Assembly (NCBI GenBank): GCA_900549665.1 | Contig: URPH01000013.1 | Span: 4,956 to 68,955, forward strand | DNA: 64,000 nt | Reading direction: 5' to 3' | Origin: an uncultured Lachnospiraceae bacterium | Lineage (GTDB): Bacteria > Bacillota > Clostridia > Lachnospirales > Lachnospiraceae | Part shown: positions 7,874 through 15,017 of the stretch, one piece after another | Layout: each line of letters opens with the position of its first letter | Numbering within the stretch: the stretch's first letter is position 1 | Notes under the pieces: generated by a model | Database searches by the model: none | What the model saw: the letters and a program-made list of their open reading frames with translations, nothing else | What the model was told of the DNA's origin: nothing | Program-made: the position numbers and the translations under genes

Positions 7874-8842
7874 TCAGGCCGTCCTATGCTCTTCCATTGC
7901 TTTCAGCTTTTGTAACAGTTCTTTTTCCTGCGGTGAAATTTCCTTAGGAACAGCAATCTGAAGTATTACATATTCATCGCCATAGACATTTTTATTTTTC
8001 ATGGAAACAATGCCTTTGTTTTTGAGCCGCAGCCTACTTCCGGACTGACTTCCTGCCGGCACCTTGCACTGTACCGGTCCATACAGTGTATCAAATCTGG
8101 CTTCACCGCCCAGAATAGCTGTTGTATATGGAACATTTTGTGTAATGTAAACATTCTGTCCCTCTCTGGTATAACGGTCATCCTTTGCAATATGGACCTT
8201 CAAAAACAGATCCCCGGCCTGCCCATTATGCCCGGTCCTTCCTTTTCCTTTCAATCGGATGGACTGACCTTCATTGATTCCTGCAGGGATTTTAACAGAC
8301 AATCTTTCTGTCCGGGCTCCGTCAAAACGGATCATCTTTTCACAACCAAGTGCAGCCTCCTTGAAGGAAACCGTAATGTCACTCGTTGCATCATTATTTT
8401 CATCCTGAAAAGAATCGCCAAAACCATGATGATGAAAACCGCCGTTTTTAAATCCGCCGGAACCATCCTTATGGAAAAAGCCGCCAAACATATCATCAAA
8501 GATATCATCCATATTACCCTGATAATGAAACTCTGTCCTGCCGGTGCCATTTGCATTTTTCCAGAAATAGGAATCCTGACCTCCCGTATACTTGTTGGGA
8601 TTCTCTCCCATACTTCCATCGAATGCGGCATGCCCGAACTGATCATAGAGCTTCCGTTTTTCATCATCGGAAAGTACATTGTATGCCTCCGTCACTTCCT
8701 TGAACAGCTGCTCTGCTGCCGGGTTGTCCTTGTTCATATCCGGATGATACTTTTTTGCAAGCTTCCGATATGCGCTTTTCATTTCCTGCTTAGTCGCATT
8801 TTTCTTGATACCAAGTACATCATAATAATCCCGTTTTGCCAT
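7874..8842 (-). CDS. DnaJ-domain chaperone without zinc finger (CbpA-like)
   Basis: A 322-residue class B Hsp40. The J domain occupies residues 4-70 with the catalytic HPD tripeptide at 33-35. A Gly/Phe/His-rich linker follows (about 80-145, with SGGFKNGGFHHHGF). Two C-terminal beta domains come next (DITVSFKEAALG and LGGEARFDTLYG segments). The CxxCxGxG zinc repeats of DnaJ proper are absent. It stimulates Hsp70 ATPase and delivers clients in the cytosol. It lies downstream of the CIRCE-controlled bL25 gene, but a terminator separates them, so HrcA control would require read-through. Confidence 0.88.
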   Translation of the reverse strand: MAKRDYYDVLGIKKNATKQEMKSAYRKLAKKYHPDMNKDNPAAEQLFKEVTEAYNVLSDDEKRKLYDQFGHAAFDGSMGENPNKYTGGQDSYFWKNANGTGRTEFHYQGNMDDIFDDMFGGFFHKDGSGGFKNGGFHHHGFGDSFQDENNDATSDITVSFKEAALGCEKMIRFDGARTERLSVKIPAGINEGQSIRLKGKGRTGHNGQAGDLFLKVHIAKDDRYTREGQNVYITQNVPYTTAILGGEARFDTLYGPVQCKVPAGSQSGSRLRLKNKGIVSMKNKNVYGDEYVILQIAVPKEISPQEKELLQKLKAMEEHRTA

Positions 8843-8935
8843 AAGTTTTCACCTTCTTTACCATGCATCTGCTAATTTTTTATCTGTGCCGTTACCGGAA
8901 TATGTTCTCTGATCCGCTATTTTGCATCTTTAAAA

Positions 8936-8973
8936 AAGAAAGAAGGGCTTACCACCCTAAGCAGCAAGCCTTT
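8936..8973 (-). terminator. Terminator after the bL25 gene
   Basis: The arms AAGGGCTT (8943-8950) and AAGCCTTT (8966-8973) form a short imperfect stem just past the stop at 8980. A pyrimidine-rich, T-containing tract follows on the minus strand. Confidence 0.55.
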
Positions 8974-8979
8974 CGTAAC

Positions 8980-9564
8980 TTATTTATCTTCTTCTGTTGT
9001 TTCTTCCTCTACAGGTAAATCACCCTTTGGAGCAACCACATTGACAACCGGTGCATCCATATGTGTCATGATCTCAATATCTTTATCTTTTGCAATATCA
9101 AGATCTGCAACTTTCAATGTATCTCCAAGTCTAAGCTTACTGCAATCAACATCAACTTTATCAACCAAAGCCTCCGGAACTGCTTTATACGCGATCTCTG
9201 TTAATAACTGTTCCAGTACACCTTCCACAACCTGATCTTTGTGGTGCAGAACAATCTCTGCAACGGCATGTACCTTTTCACCTTTAACCAGTGTCTGGAA
9301 ATCCATCTCAAGTATCTGGTTTTTCATGGAATCATAATCCAGTTCCTTCAACATAACATCGTATTGTTTTCCATCCAGTTCAACATAAAGCTGTGAACCC
9401 TTGAGACATTCTCTCTGTATCCGTTCGGCCTCTTTACGCTCAATCTTCAAAGGAACAGAACCTTCCAGATCCTTTCCAAAAAGATTGCCTGTTACATAGC
9501 CTTCTTTTCTTAATTGTTTTGCTTTCTTGTCCATTTCTCTTTTTTGCACTTTTAAAGTAGTCAT
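8980..9564 (-). CDS. rplY: Ribosomal protein bL25 / general stress protein Ctc
   Basis: A 194-residue two-domain bL25 (Ctc type). The N-terminal part binds 5S rRNA. The C-terminal TL5-type beta domain carries VEGVLEQLLTEIAYKAVPEAL and the conserved VDCSKLRLGDTLKVADL segment. An acidic tail (EEETTEEDK) ends the protein. It is part of the large subunit and in Bacillus is a general stress protein. Here the gene has its own sigma-A promoter whose -35 hexamer lies inside a CIRCE operator, so repression by HrcA and induction by protein-folding stress are predicted. Confidence 0.9.
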   Translation of the reverse strand: MTTLKVQKREMDKKAKQLRKEGYVTGNLFGKDLEGSVPLKIERKEAERIQRECLKGSQLYVELDGKQYDVMLKELDYDSMKNQILEMDFQTLVKGEKVHAVAEIVLHHKDQVVEGVLEQLLTEIAYKAVPEALVDKVDVDCSKLRLGDTLKVADLDIAKDKDIEIMTHMDAPVVNVVAPKGDLPVEEETTEEDK

Positions 9565-9679
9565 TTGTCTTTTCCTCCATAAAATACAAATCTGAAAAAA
9601 GGTAAGTATGCGGAATGTCGATATTCAGTTGGCGTTTCGTGATGCTTATCTTAAATCACTGTTTCTTTGTTACGACTAC

Positions 9680-9721
9680 GTTATAGTCCTTTTATTAGCA
9701 CTTGTCAATAGGGAGTGCTAA
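9680..9721 (-). promoter_or_regulatory. Sigma-A promoter overlapped by a CIRCE (HrcA) operator
   Basis: TTAGCACTT (9695-9703), nine bases, then GAGTGCTAA (9713-9721) matches the CIRCE consensus with one mismatch in the left arm. On the minus strand TTGACA (9703-9708), a 17-bp spacer and TATAAC (9680-9685) form the promoter of the bL25 gene. The -35 box lies within the operator, so HrcA binding should block RNA polymerase. Confidence 0.92.
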
Positions 9722-9748
9722 ATTTTATTTTTCTTTAATAATTTGGTA

Positions 9749-9967
9749 TCAGTATTCCTTCTCTATGTCTCCGACTATTCCATACATTTTCTTAAAATCC
9801 TCAAGATCTGCAGGCTTTTTTATCAGCATGATCTCTTCAATCCGGCCCGTATGGATATCTTTAAATCCGGCAACCTGCTCCCCATTGCAGATACTTGCCT
9901 TGATGACCGGTTTCGTATTTTCCTTATCATATGTTCTTACGATTGTCTTCTTTTTAAAAAGTCCCAC
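9749..9967 (-). CDS. Small hypothetical protein
   Basis: A 72-residue protein of unknown function, basic at the N terminus (GLFKKKTIVRTYDKENTKP) and acidic at the C terminus. No domain is recognised. The GTG at 9967 is chosen because AGAAGG lies eight bases upstream; a GTG at 9976 would be too close. The gene overlaps the end of the upstream YaiI/YqxD-type gene by 14 bases, so the two are translationally coupled. Confidence 0.6.
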   Translation of the reverse strand: MGLFKKKTIVRTYDKENTKPVIKASICNGEQVAGFKDIHTGRIEEIMLIKKPADLEDFKKMYGIVGDIEKEY

Positions 9968-10427
9968 TTGTATCACCTTCTCTTGACCTGACCATCAGAA
10001 TAAGCTTTTCAAAGGACTGTTTAAAACGGATATCATCATCCTCTGTACGCTTTCTCGGTCCTTTAATATGATTTTTATGAGATCCGCGTCTTGCTTTTTT
10101 GTTAAGATGTCTCTCCATCAGCATTTGATCAATATTTTCATCTGTGTACCATTTACCGGATTGATGGATCGCATACGCACCCTTCCCAAGTGCCATGGCC
10201 GCAACGCCATAATCCTGAGATACCACAATATCACCTCTGTGGCAGATGCTGATCAATTTATAATCCACCGCATCTGCTCCCGCACCTACTACTACCACCT
10301 GACTGTAGTCGGAATACAGCACATGATTGGTATCGCACAACAATGTGGTGGGGATGTTATACTTTTTTGCTAGATTCTCTACGATATCTATTACCGGGCA
10401 GGCGTCTGCATCTACGAATATTTGCAT
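9954..10427 (-). CDS. YaiI/YqxD family protein (DUF188)
   Basis: A 157-residue protein of the UPF0178/DUF188 family. The N-terminal motif IFVDADACPV, the central GADAVDYKLI segment and GDIVVSQDYGVAAMALGKGA are diagnostic; the acidic residues resemble a PIN-like nuclease fold. The C terminus carries the usual KGPRKRTEDDDIRFKQSFE block. The biochemical role is not established in the family. It is followed directly by an overlapping small gene. Confidence 0.85.
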   Translation of the reverse strand: MQIFVDADACPVIDIVENLAKKYNIPTTLLCDTNHVLYSDYSQVVVVGAGADAVDYKLISICHRGDIVVSQDYGVAAMALGKGAYAIHQSGKWYTDENIDQMLMERHLNKKARRGSHKNHIKGPRKRTEDDDIRFKQSFEKLILMVRSREGDTSGTF

Positions 10428-10447
10428 TATTTTTTCTCTAATTTCAT

Positions 10448-10712
10448 TTGTTTTTCAAACGTATGTTTGTTATAATATAGTCAGGTGCTACCCTACACGG
10501 TAGGCGGTTAGCCTCCACCAGAGAGTTATAGCTCTGTTTACATAGAAATCCTTTTCGGAAATCTATTAAGGAGGATTGTGAAAAATAGACACAAAAAGAC
10601 CGCCCACGTCTGACAAACCTGGCGGTCTTTTTGATCTACAAAACATCAGGCTAACCGTCTATCGGTAGCACCTCTTTAATATCATACTAACATTCAGAAA
10701 TCTTTATGTCAA
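10448..10712. ncRNA. Convergent-promoter locus with inverted ends and shared terminator
   Basis: The plus promoter is TTGTTT (10448-10453), 17 bp, TATAAT (10471-10476). The minus promoter is TTGACA (10707-10712), 17 bp, TAGTAT (10684-10689). Just inside each start lies the same pair of boxes in inverted orientation: AGGTGCTACC plus CGGTTAGCCT (10483-10514), mirrored at 10648-10673. Both transcripts would meet one bidirectional terminator at 10593-10632, giving RNAs of about 150 nt (plus) and 85 nt (minus) that are complementary over the terminator. The plus RNA has hairpins at 10519-10535 (CAGAG/CTCTG) and 10543-10564 and an AAGGAGG at 10568-10574. The layout resembles type I toxin-antitoxin loci of the Fst/par kind, but no hydrophobic toxin frame is present. 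Confidence 0.6.
10593..10632. terminator. Bidirectional intrinsic terminator
   Basis: A perfect 12-bp stem, AAAAAGACCGCC (10593-10604) with GGCGGTCTTTTT (10621-10632), and a 16-nt loop. Both strands end in five T. It is the centre of the convergent-promoter locus. Confidence 0.88.
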
Positions 10713-10799
10713 ACAGATTTATCCCATATAGAGATCATTCTAATTTAGATTTCTTAATACTTTCTAATAGTTCCTTAGTCTATACATATTATTTATTAT

Positions 10800-11168
10800 T
10801 TATTTTTTCTCCATTTCTTTTTGTATCCATGTCATGATCACATCCACAAGATAATCCTGCTGCACCTGACTTAATTCTACTCCCTGCTTCATCTTGTGCC
10901 ACTTTCGAATACACTCTCTGCAACAGGTTGCCGTTGCATGCTGAGCAATAAATACAGGATGTCCCTTTGTCGGTGTCTGCTTTCCATCATTTGGTATATA
11001 TGCCGGAGCTTCTCTTTTGGCAATAAAGTCACTCGCATGCTGCCTGATCGTATCCAGGCCCTTTTCATTTATATAATCTATATCTTTCTGTTTCAGATGG
11101 AAACTGCTGCGAAACTTGGAATTATCAAGTCTTTCAAACAGTTGCTTGTACCACTCGTCTTTCGTCAT
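10800..11168 (-). CDS. DUF4186 family protein
   Basis: A 122-residue protein matching the DUF4186 pattern: SSFHLKQKDIDYINEKGL, then ASDFI, PNDGKQTPTKGHPVFIAQHA and TATCCRECIRKWH. The His and Cys cluster (GHPVFIAQHATATCC.EC...H) suggests a metal site, as in HNH-like small folds. The function is not known. Start and RBS (AAGGAAAG) are clear. It follows a truncated uracil-DNA-glycosylase-like gene at close spacing. Confidence 0.78.
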   Translation of the reverse strand: MTKDEWYKQLFERLDNSKFRSSFHLKQKDIDYINEKGLDTIRQHASDFIAKREAPAYIPNDGKQTPTKGHPVFIAQHATATCCRECIRKWHKMKQGVELSQVQQDYLVDVIMTWIQKEMEKK

Positions 11169-11206
11169 TGGTGCTTTCCTTTATATTCAATATTTCCTTC
11201 ACAGCA

Positions 11207-11602
11207 TCAAGCAATGCATAATACAGATAGCAGTCCTTCACACGCGCCGCAGGATGTTTTCTTCACATTGATGGCACAAATTTGGGGAAGCATCTTTTCG
11301 CGTCTGGCCCAACAGTCTTTTTCCAGCTCTGACCATGGCAATTCCTTCGGTAGATTAAAAATACCTTCCGTCCACCTTGCAATATTGTCCCAAGTAGGAT
11401 CATGCTCGCGGTCCCTGCCTCCACTTTGCAGATGATCACACAGGCTCCAGCCGGAGCCGCCATTCACTTCCTTTAACACATACATGATCCGGTATGGTGC
11501 CGATATATATTGCTCCTCATCCGGAACACCATCCATGATAATGGAAGGATCCGCCTGTCGTAATTTGTCAAAGAGTTCTTGTTGGCGCTTTTCAATATCC
11601 AT
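11207..11602 (-). pseudogene. Truncated uracil-DNA-glycosylase-like gene
   Basis: A 131-residue frame starting at 11602 (preferred over 11620 because GAGAG is seven bases upstream). Residues such as YRIMYVLKEVNGG, PTWDNIARWTEGI and ICAINVKKTS resemble the N-terminal half of a uracil-DNA-glycosylase-like protein that is normally much longer. The frame ends abruptly after KKTSCGACEG. A second frame across the junction (about 11170-11260) encodes RVKDCYLYYALLDAVKEIL, which looks like protein but lies in another phase. I infer a frameshift or deletion; the family assignment is tentative. Confidence 0.4.
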
Positions 11603-11624
11603 AGCATTTCTCTCTTTCAAAAAT

Positions 11625-11664
11625 AAAAAACTCTCAAATCCTTATAATTAAGGTTTTGAGAGTT
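11625..11664 (-). terminator. Terminator of the tRNA unit
   Basis: A long nearly perfect stem, AACTCTCAAA..CCTT with AAGG..TTTGAGAGTT (about 11631-11664), followed on the minus strand by a T-rich tract. It lies seven bases beyond the 3' end of the tRNA-Leu gene. Confidence 0.85.
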
Positions 11665-11670
11665 GTTCAG

Positions 11671-11755
11671 TGCGGAAGATGGGACTTGAACCCACACGAC
11701 TGCAATAGCCACAAGATCCTTAGTCTTGCTCGTCTGCCAGTTCCGACACTTCCGC
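11671..11755 (-). tRNA. tRNA-Leu (anticodon AAG)
   Basis: A class II tRNA of 85 nt. The acceptor arms GCGGAAG and CTTCCGC pair. The anticodon stem CAAGA/TCTTG encloses loop CTAAGGA with anticodon AAG. A long variable arm and a T loop GTTCAAGTC are present. CCA is not encoded. It is the second gene of a two-tRNA unit. Confidence 0.93.
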
Positions 11756-11765
11756 GTTTGCTAGA

Positions 11766-11849
11766 TGCAGGAAAAGGGATTTGAACCCTCACGATATTGC
11801 TACCACAGGCACCTGAAGCCTGCGCGTCTGCCAGTTCCGCCATTCCTGC
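11766..11849 (-). tRNA. tRNA-Leu (anticodon CAG)
   Basis: A class II tRNA of 84 nt. The acceptor arms GCAGGAA and TTCCTGC pair, except at the last base pair near the arm end. The anticodon stem CAGGC/GCCTG encloses TTCAGGT with anticodon CAG. The variable arm is long, as expected for Leu. CCA is not encoded. It is the first gene of the unit. Confidence 0.93.
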
Positions 11850-11860
11850 ACGCAAGTGTT

Positions 11861-11889
11861 ATTCTAACTTTTTTTGGCAAATGTGTCAA
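11861..11889 (-). promoter_or_regulatory. Sigma-A promoter of the tRNA-Leu unit
   Basis: On the minus strand, TTGACA (11884-11889), a 17-bp spacer and TAGAAT (11861-11866), ending about 12 bp before the first tRNA. Confidence 0.88.
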
Positions 11890-11977
11890 CCCTTTTTTTT
11901 CATAAATTGAGGGGATGCTCAAATAATCGTTTTTGTGATAGTGTAAATTTGCAATATTGACACAGCCCGATCACAGC

Positions 11978-12382
11978 TTATACCGTGCGATATCCCTTTG
12001 CTTTAATGCAATCTTCAACCTCTGCTACCTCATCTGCATGGAACACTAAAACCGGCTTTCCGGAGTCACGGTTAAAGGACAGATAAATATAATCCACATT
12101 AATATTACTGCTATATAAAGTCTGCAGAAGCTTATTGAGATTTCCGACCTCATCATCCATTTCCACACCGATGATATTGGTCAGTCTGCATAAATATCCC
12201 TGTGCCTCCAAAGCATCCTTGGCTTTTTCTGCGTCAGATACGACCATACGGATAATGCCATACTCCGCACTATCATTTGTGACAGATCCCCAGATATTGA
12301 TGTTTTCCTGTGCCAGGGTATTGGTAATATGCTGCAGATTTCCTTTTTTATTCTCCGCATAAATAGATAATTGTTTTAACAT
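11978..12382 (-). CDS. Tandem ACT-domain protein
   Basis: A 134-residue protein made of two ACT domains. The first begins LKQLSIYAENKKGNLQHITN; the second begins GVEMDDEVGNLNKLLQTLY. Both show the beta-alpha-beta start with the conserved Gly-x-Leu. ACT pairs usually bind amino acids and regulate metabolic enzymes, but no enzymatic domain is fused here. The start at 12382 is supported by AGAGAGGA upstream. Single gene downstream of its own leader. Confidence 0.82.
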   Translation of the reverse strand: MLKQLSIYAENKKGNLQHITNTLAQENINIWGSVTNDSAEYGIIRMVVSDAEKAKDALEAQGYLCRLTNIIGVEMDDEVGNLNKLLQTLYSSNINVDYIYLSFNRDSGKPVLVFHADEVAEVEDCIKAKGYRTV

Positions 12383-12562
12383 AAAGTCCTCTCTTTTCTC
12401 TGACTGCCCTGATCTGTGCAGACAGTCATCATAAAATTTCATCCTGTAATTGAATACCAATCTCTATTTTTACATTAAGTCACCATATTTGCAAGTCTCT
12501 TTTCAGGCAAGCTTCTTTTCCATACTTCTAATTGAAAAAAATTCTTTTATTCCAAGCTCAAT

Positions 12563-12591
12563 TTGTCAAAACAACGGTACAATGCTAAAAT
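12563..12591 (+). promoter_or_regulatory. Promoter of the MBL-fold gene
   Basis: TTGTCA (12563-12568), 17 bp, TAAAAT (12586-12591), 22 bp before the ATG at 12613. Confidence 0.65.
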
Positions 12592-12612
12592 AACAGTAAA
12601 GGAGCGATACTC

Positions 12613-13452
12613 ATGAAAGTAACCTATCTTGGCACAACCGTACTGTTATTTGATGACGGGAAGGATCAGATTTTATTTGACGCACATGTTACAAGACCGT
12701 CTATCAACAAGGCCTTTTTACACCGGCTCAAAACCAACGAAGCACTGGTAAATCATATCATAAAGCTTCATCACATCGACCGGTTGCGTGCCATTTTTAT
12801 TTCCCACTCGCACTATGACCACATTCTGGACGCATCTTATTTTGCAAAGGTATGCGGTGCCGACGCCTATGGTTCCGAATCTGCCCTCAATGTTTTGCGC
12901 GGTGGAAATGTACCGGAAGAAAAATTAAACCTGTATCATCCTTTTCAGAAATTCACAATTGGTAATTTTACGATCACAGTGCTTCCGTCCTGTCATTCCA
13001 AGGCACACTTTTACAACAATGATCTGGGTAAAACGATTGATAAGCCTTTGGTCCAGCCTGCGCGCAGACGCAGCTTTAAAGAAGGTGGATCCTATGATTT
13101 TATCGTTGAGAATCAAGGCAAAACCTATTTGATCCGGCCGAGCTTCAATTACATTGAGCACCAGCTGGATAACGTTCATGCCGATATCCTGTATCTGGCG
13201 ATTGGCGGCATGTCCTCTGCCAACCCGCAGACCAGGCAGACTTTTTTTAAAGAAACCGTAGAAAAAGTAAAACCGGACATTGTTATTCCAATTCACTGGG
13301 ACAACTTTTTTGCCCCTCTGAATAAAAATGTCCGGGATCTATCATCTGTATGCGTAAAGTCCCAAAAGGAATTGCTGCAGTTAGCTGAATACTTTGAGAC
13401 CAGTGATATCTCACTTTGTGTCCAGCTGCCGCTCACCTCCATGGAATTTTAG
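12613..13452 (+). CDS. Metallo-beta-lactamase-fold hydrolase
   Basis: A 279-residue MBL-fold enzyme, one of few plus-strand genes here. The metal-binding motif HSHYDH lies at 65-70, preceded by strand IFIS. Further ligands are likely in LPSCHSKAHF (about 137) and in the C-terminal IPIHWDNFF. It is closest to UlaG/YtnP-like MBL proteins in which the substrate is not fixed. It has its own promoter and a GGAG ribosome site. Confidence 0.8.
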   Translation: MKVTYLGTTVLLFDDGKDQILFDAHVTRPSINKAFLHRLKTNEALVNHIIKLHHIDRLRAIFISHSHYDHILDASYFAKVCGADAYGSESALNVLRGGNVPEEKLNLYHPFQKFTIGNFTITVLPSCHSKAHFYNNDLGKTIDKPLVQPARRRSFKEGGSYDFIVENQGKTYLIRPSFNYIEHQLDNVHADILYLAIGGMSSANPQTRQTFFKETVEKVKPDIVIPIHWDNFFAPLNKNVRDLSSVCVKSQKELLQLAEYFETSDISLCVQLPLTSMEF

Positions 13453-13478
13453 TCTGCAGTTATAAAATCTGCATCCGG

Positions 13479-13811
13479 TTAGAACACAACAACCAGCAGC
13501 ATTTTGAAGTTGGCCTTGCCTCTGACAGCATGGGGATGCTTGGCCGGCATTACAATGGAATCACCTTCAGTAAGTGTATAATCCACACCATCGATGGTCA
13601 CTTCTCCAGTTCCATCCAGACAGGTCACAAAAGCATCTCCGCCGGATTCATGGGTGCTGATTTCCTCACCCTTCCAGAAAGCAAATAAGGTAACACTAAC
13701 TGCTGCATTCTGTACCAGAGTCTTGCTGACTACCTGTCCTTCACCATAAGCAACCTCTTCTTTTAATTTTAAAACCTCTGCTTTGTTGATGTTTTTCATA
13801 ATATCACTCAT
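13479..13811 (-). CDS. Cupin-domain protein
   Basis: A 110-residue single-domain cupin. The pattern GEEISTHESGGDAFVTCLDG matches motif 1 (with H and E ligands) and EGDSIVMPAKHPHAVR matches motif 2. Such small cupins bind a metal and often act as sensors or isomerases; no reaction can be assigned. The start at 13811 has GGAG nine bases upstream. It converges on the MBL gene with only 26 bp between stops. Confidence 0.82.
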   Translation of the reverse strand: MSDIMKNINKAEVLKLKEEVAYGEGQVVSKTLVQNAAVSVTLFAFWKGEEISTHESGGDAFVTCLDGTGEVTIDGVDYTLTEGDSIVMPAKHPHAVRGKANFKMLLVVVF

Positions 13812-13891
13812 TTTCTTTTTCTCCATATTCTATCAACTCTGATATTTACAGTATTTCCATATCATCCATAAGGTTATTCGCATACTACAAT

Positions 13892-14410
13892 CTACTCGTA
13901 TTTATGATACACCTCTCTGTAAAGCGCATCCCGGACATCGACAAACTCCTCTCCGGAAAGCAGTCCCTGTGAGGAAACGATCCTTAACTCTATCGGATTT
14001 TTTTCTTTAGAATAGGCTGGCTGCATATATGGATAATCATTGACGCTAAAACCGTTTCGTTTATAAAATCCGATCCTGCGCTTAGCCATCTCCGTGACCG
14101 GCAGCTCCACCTCCAGGCAGATTCTTCCCGGAAACAGATTTTTCATCTCATCAAGCAGCTTCGCTCCTGCTCCGTGATTGCGGCAGTCTGCATCTACCGC
14201 CAGATGCTCTATATACAAAAAATCATCGAACTTCCAGACCGAAATGAATCCCTGTATTCTTTCTTTTATAATAAATGTATATATGTCGTATTTCTTATTT
14301 AAAAGCAGCTTTTTCTGCTCCTCATAAGTCCGGTACTCATCTGATGGGAAGCTGTTTTCCATAATAGAAAATATCCGGTCAAATTCGTCCGTATGCATCT
14401 TTCTTATCAT
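13892..14410 (-). CDS. GNAT-family N-acetyltransferase
   Basis: A 172-residue acetyl-CoA-dependent acyltransferase. The family core is visible as LYIEHLAVDADCRNHGAGAK (beta4 and the acetyl-CoA loop, R/Q-x-x-G-x-A/G type) and the MAKRRIGFYKRNGF segment near the end of the domain. The acceptor is unknown. Its ATG overlaps the stop of the upstream NUDIX gene (ATGA), so the two are coupled. Confidence 0.85.
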   Translation of the reverse strand: MIRKMHTDEFDRIFSIMENSFPSDEYRTYEEQKKLLLNKKYDIYTFIIKERIQGFISVWKFDDFLYIEHLAVDADCRNHGAGAKLLDEMKNLFPGRICLEVELPVTEMAKRRIGFYKRNGFSVNDYPYMQPAYSKEKNPIELRIVSSQGLLSGEEFVDVRDALYREVYHKYE

Positions 14411-14895
14411 GATACAATGCTTAACATATCTTCCTTTCCGTTTAGGATAGCCTCTGCTAACTCTTCTCCCTCATACCTTAGTTTCAAAGAAAAAAAGTCT
14501 GAAGATGTATCCAACAGTTTGAAAAATATCTTATCTCCTTTCCAGATTGGCAGCTGATATACCGCCTTTTTGTCCACCCATTCTAGCACACCTTCATCAC
14601 AATCTGCAAGCTCGCCACAAAATGAACGGGATGTATACAAAAACATATACTCCGTATGAAACTGATCGGACATAAACGTGATAATTCCGCGAAACTCCCA
14701 GTCTGTCAATGTCAGTCCGGTCTCTTCCCTGACCTCTCTTAACAGGCACTCCTCCGGTGTCTCATCCTCTTCCAGATGTCCGCCAATCCCAATCCATTTA
14801 TCCTTATTGATATCATGTTCTTTTTTTACCCTGTGAAGCATCAGATAGCGGTCATCCTTTTCTATATAGCACAGAGTCGTAAGATTTCTGTCCAT
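14407..14895 (-). CDS. NUDIX hydrolase (MutT/8-oxo-dGTP diphosphatase-like)
   Basis: A 162-residue NUDIX enzyme. The Nudix box starts at GGHLEEDETPEECLLREV and continues REETGL, with the metal-binding glutamates at about 54-58. The N-terminal LCYIEKDDRYLMLHRVKKE resembles MutX/YtkD-type 8-oxo-(d)GTP diphosphatases of Firmicutes. It likely removes an oxidised nucleotide from the pool. First gene of a two-gene unit with a GNAT acetyltransferase. Confidence 0.85.
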   Translation of the reverse strand: MDRNLTTLCYIEKDDRYLMLHRVKKEHDINKDKWIGIGGHLEEDETPEECLLREVREETGLTLTDWEFRGIITFMSDQFHTEYMFLYTSRSFCGELADCDEGVLEWVDKKAVYQLPIWKGDKIFFKLLDTSSDFFSLKLRYEGEELAEAILNGKEDMLSIVS

Positions 14896-15017
14896 TTTTT
14901 TACCTCATTATGTTTTGTATTGGTCAATTCATTGCTGTAATAATTCCAGTTTGATATCAGCCAGTCTATATCTGTCATTAGTCTGAATTAGCATCAACTA
15001 ATTTATTTTTATATCGA

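Noticed and set aside
10578..10668. Small peptide genes (11-codon GTG frame, 27-codon frame from ATA) in the convergent locus
   Set aside because: Spacing from AAGGAGG is too short for the GTG, the longer frame has no standard start and runs through the terminator, and neither peptide is hydrophobic as a type I toxin should be.
10483..10673. 6S RNA or SRP RNA
   Set aside because: The closing inverted repeat suggested 6S RNA, but the terminator in the middle and the opposing promoter do not fit; the SRP core GGAAGG-type loop is absent.
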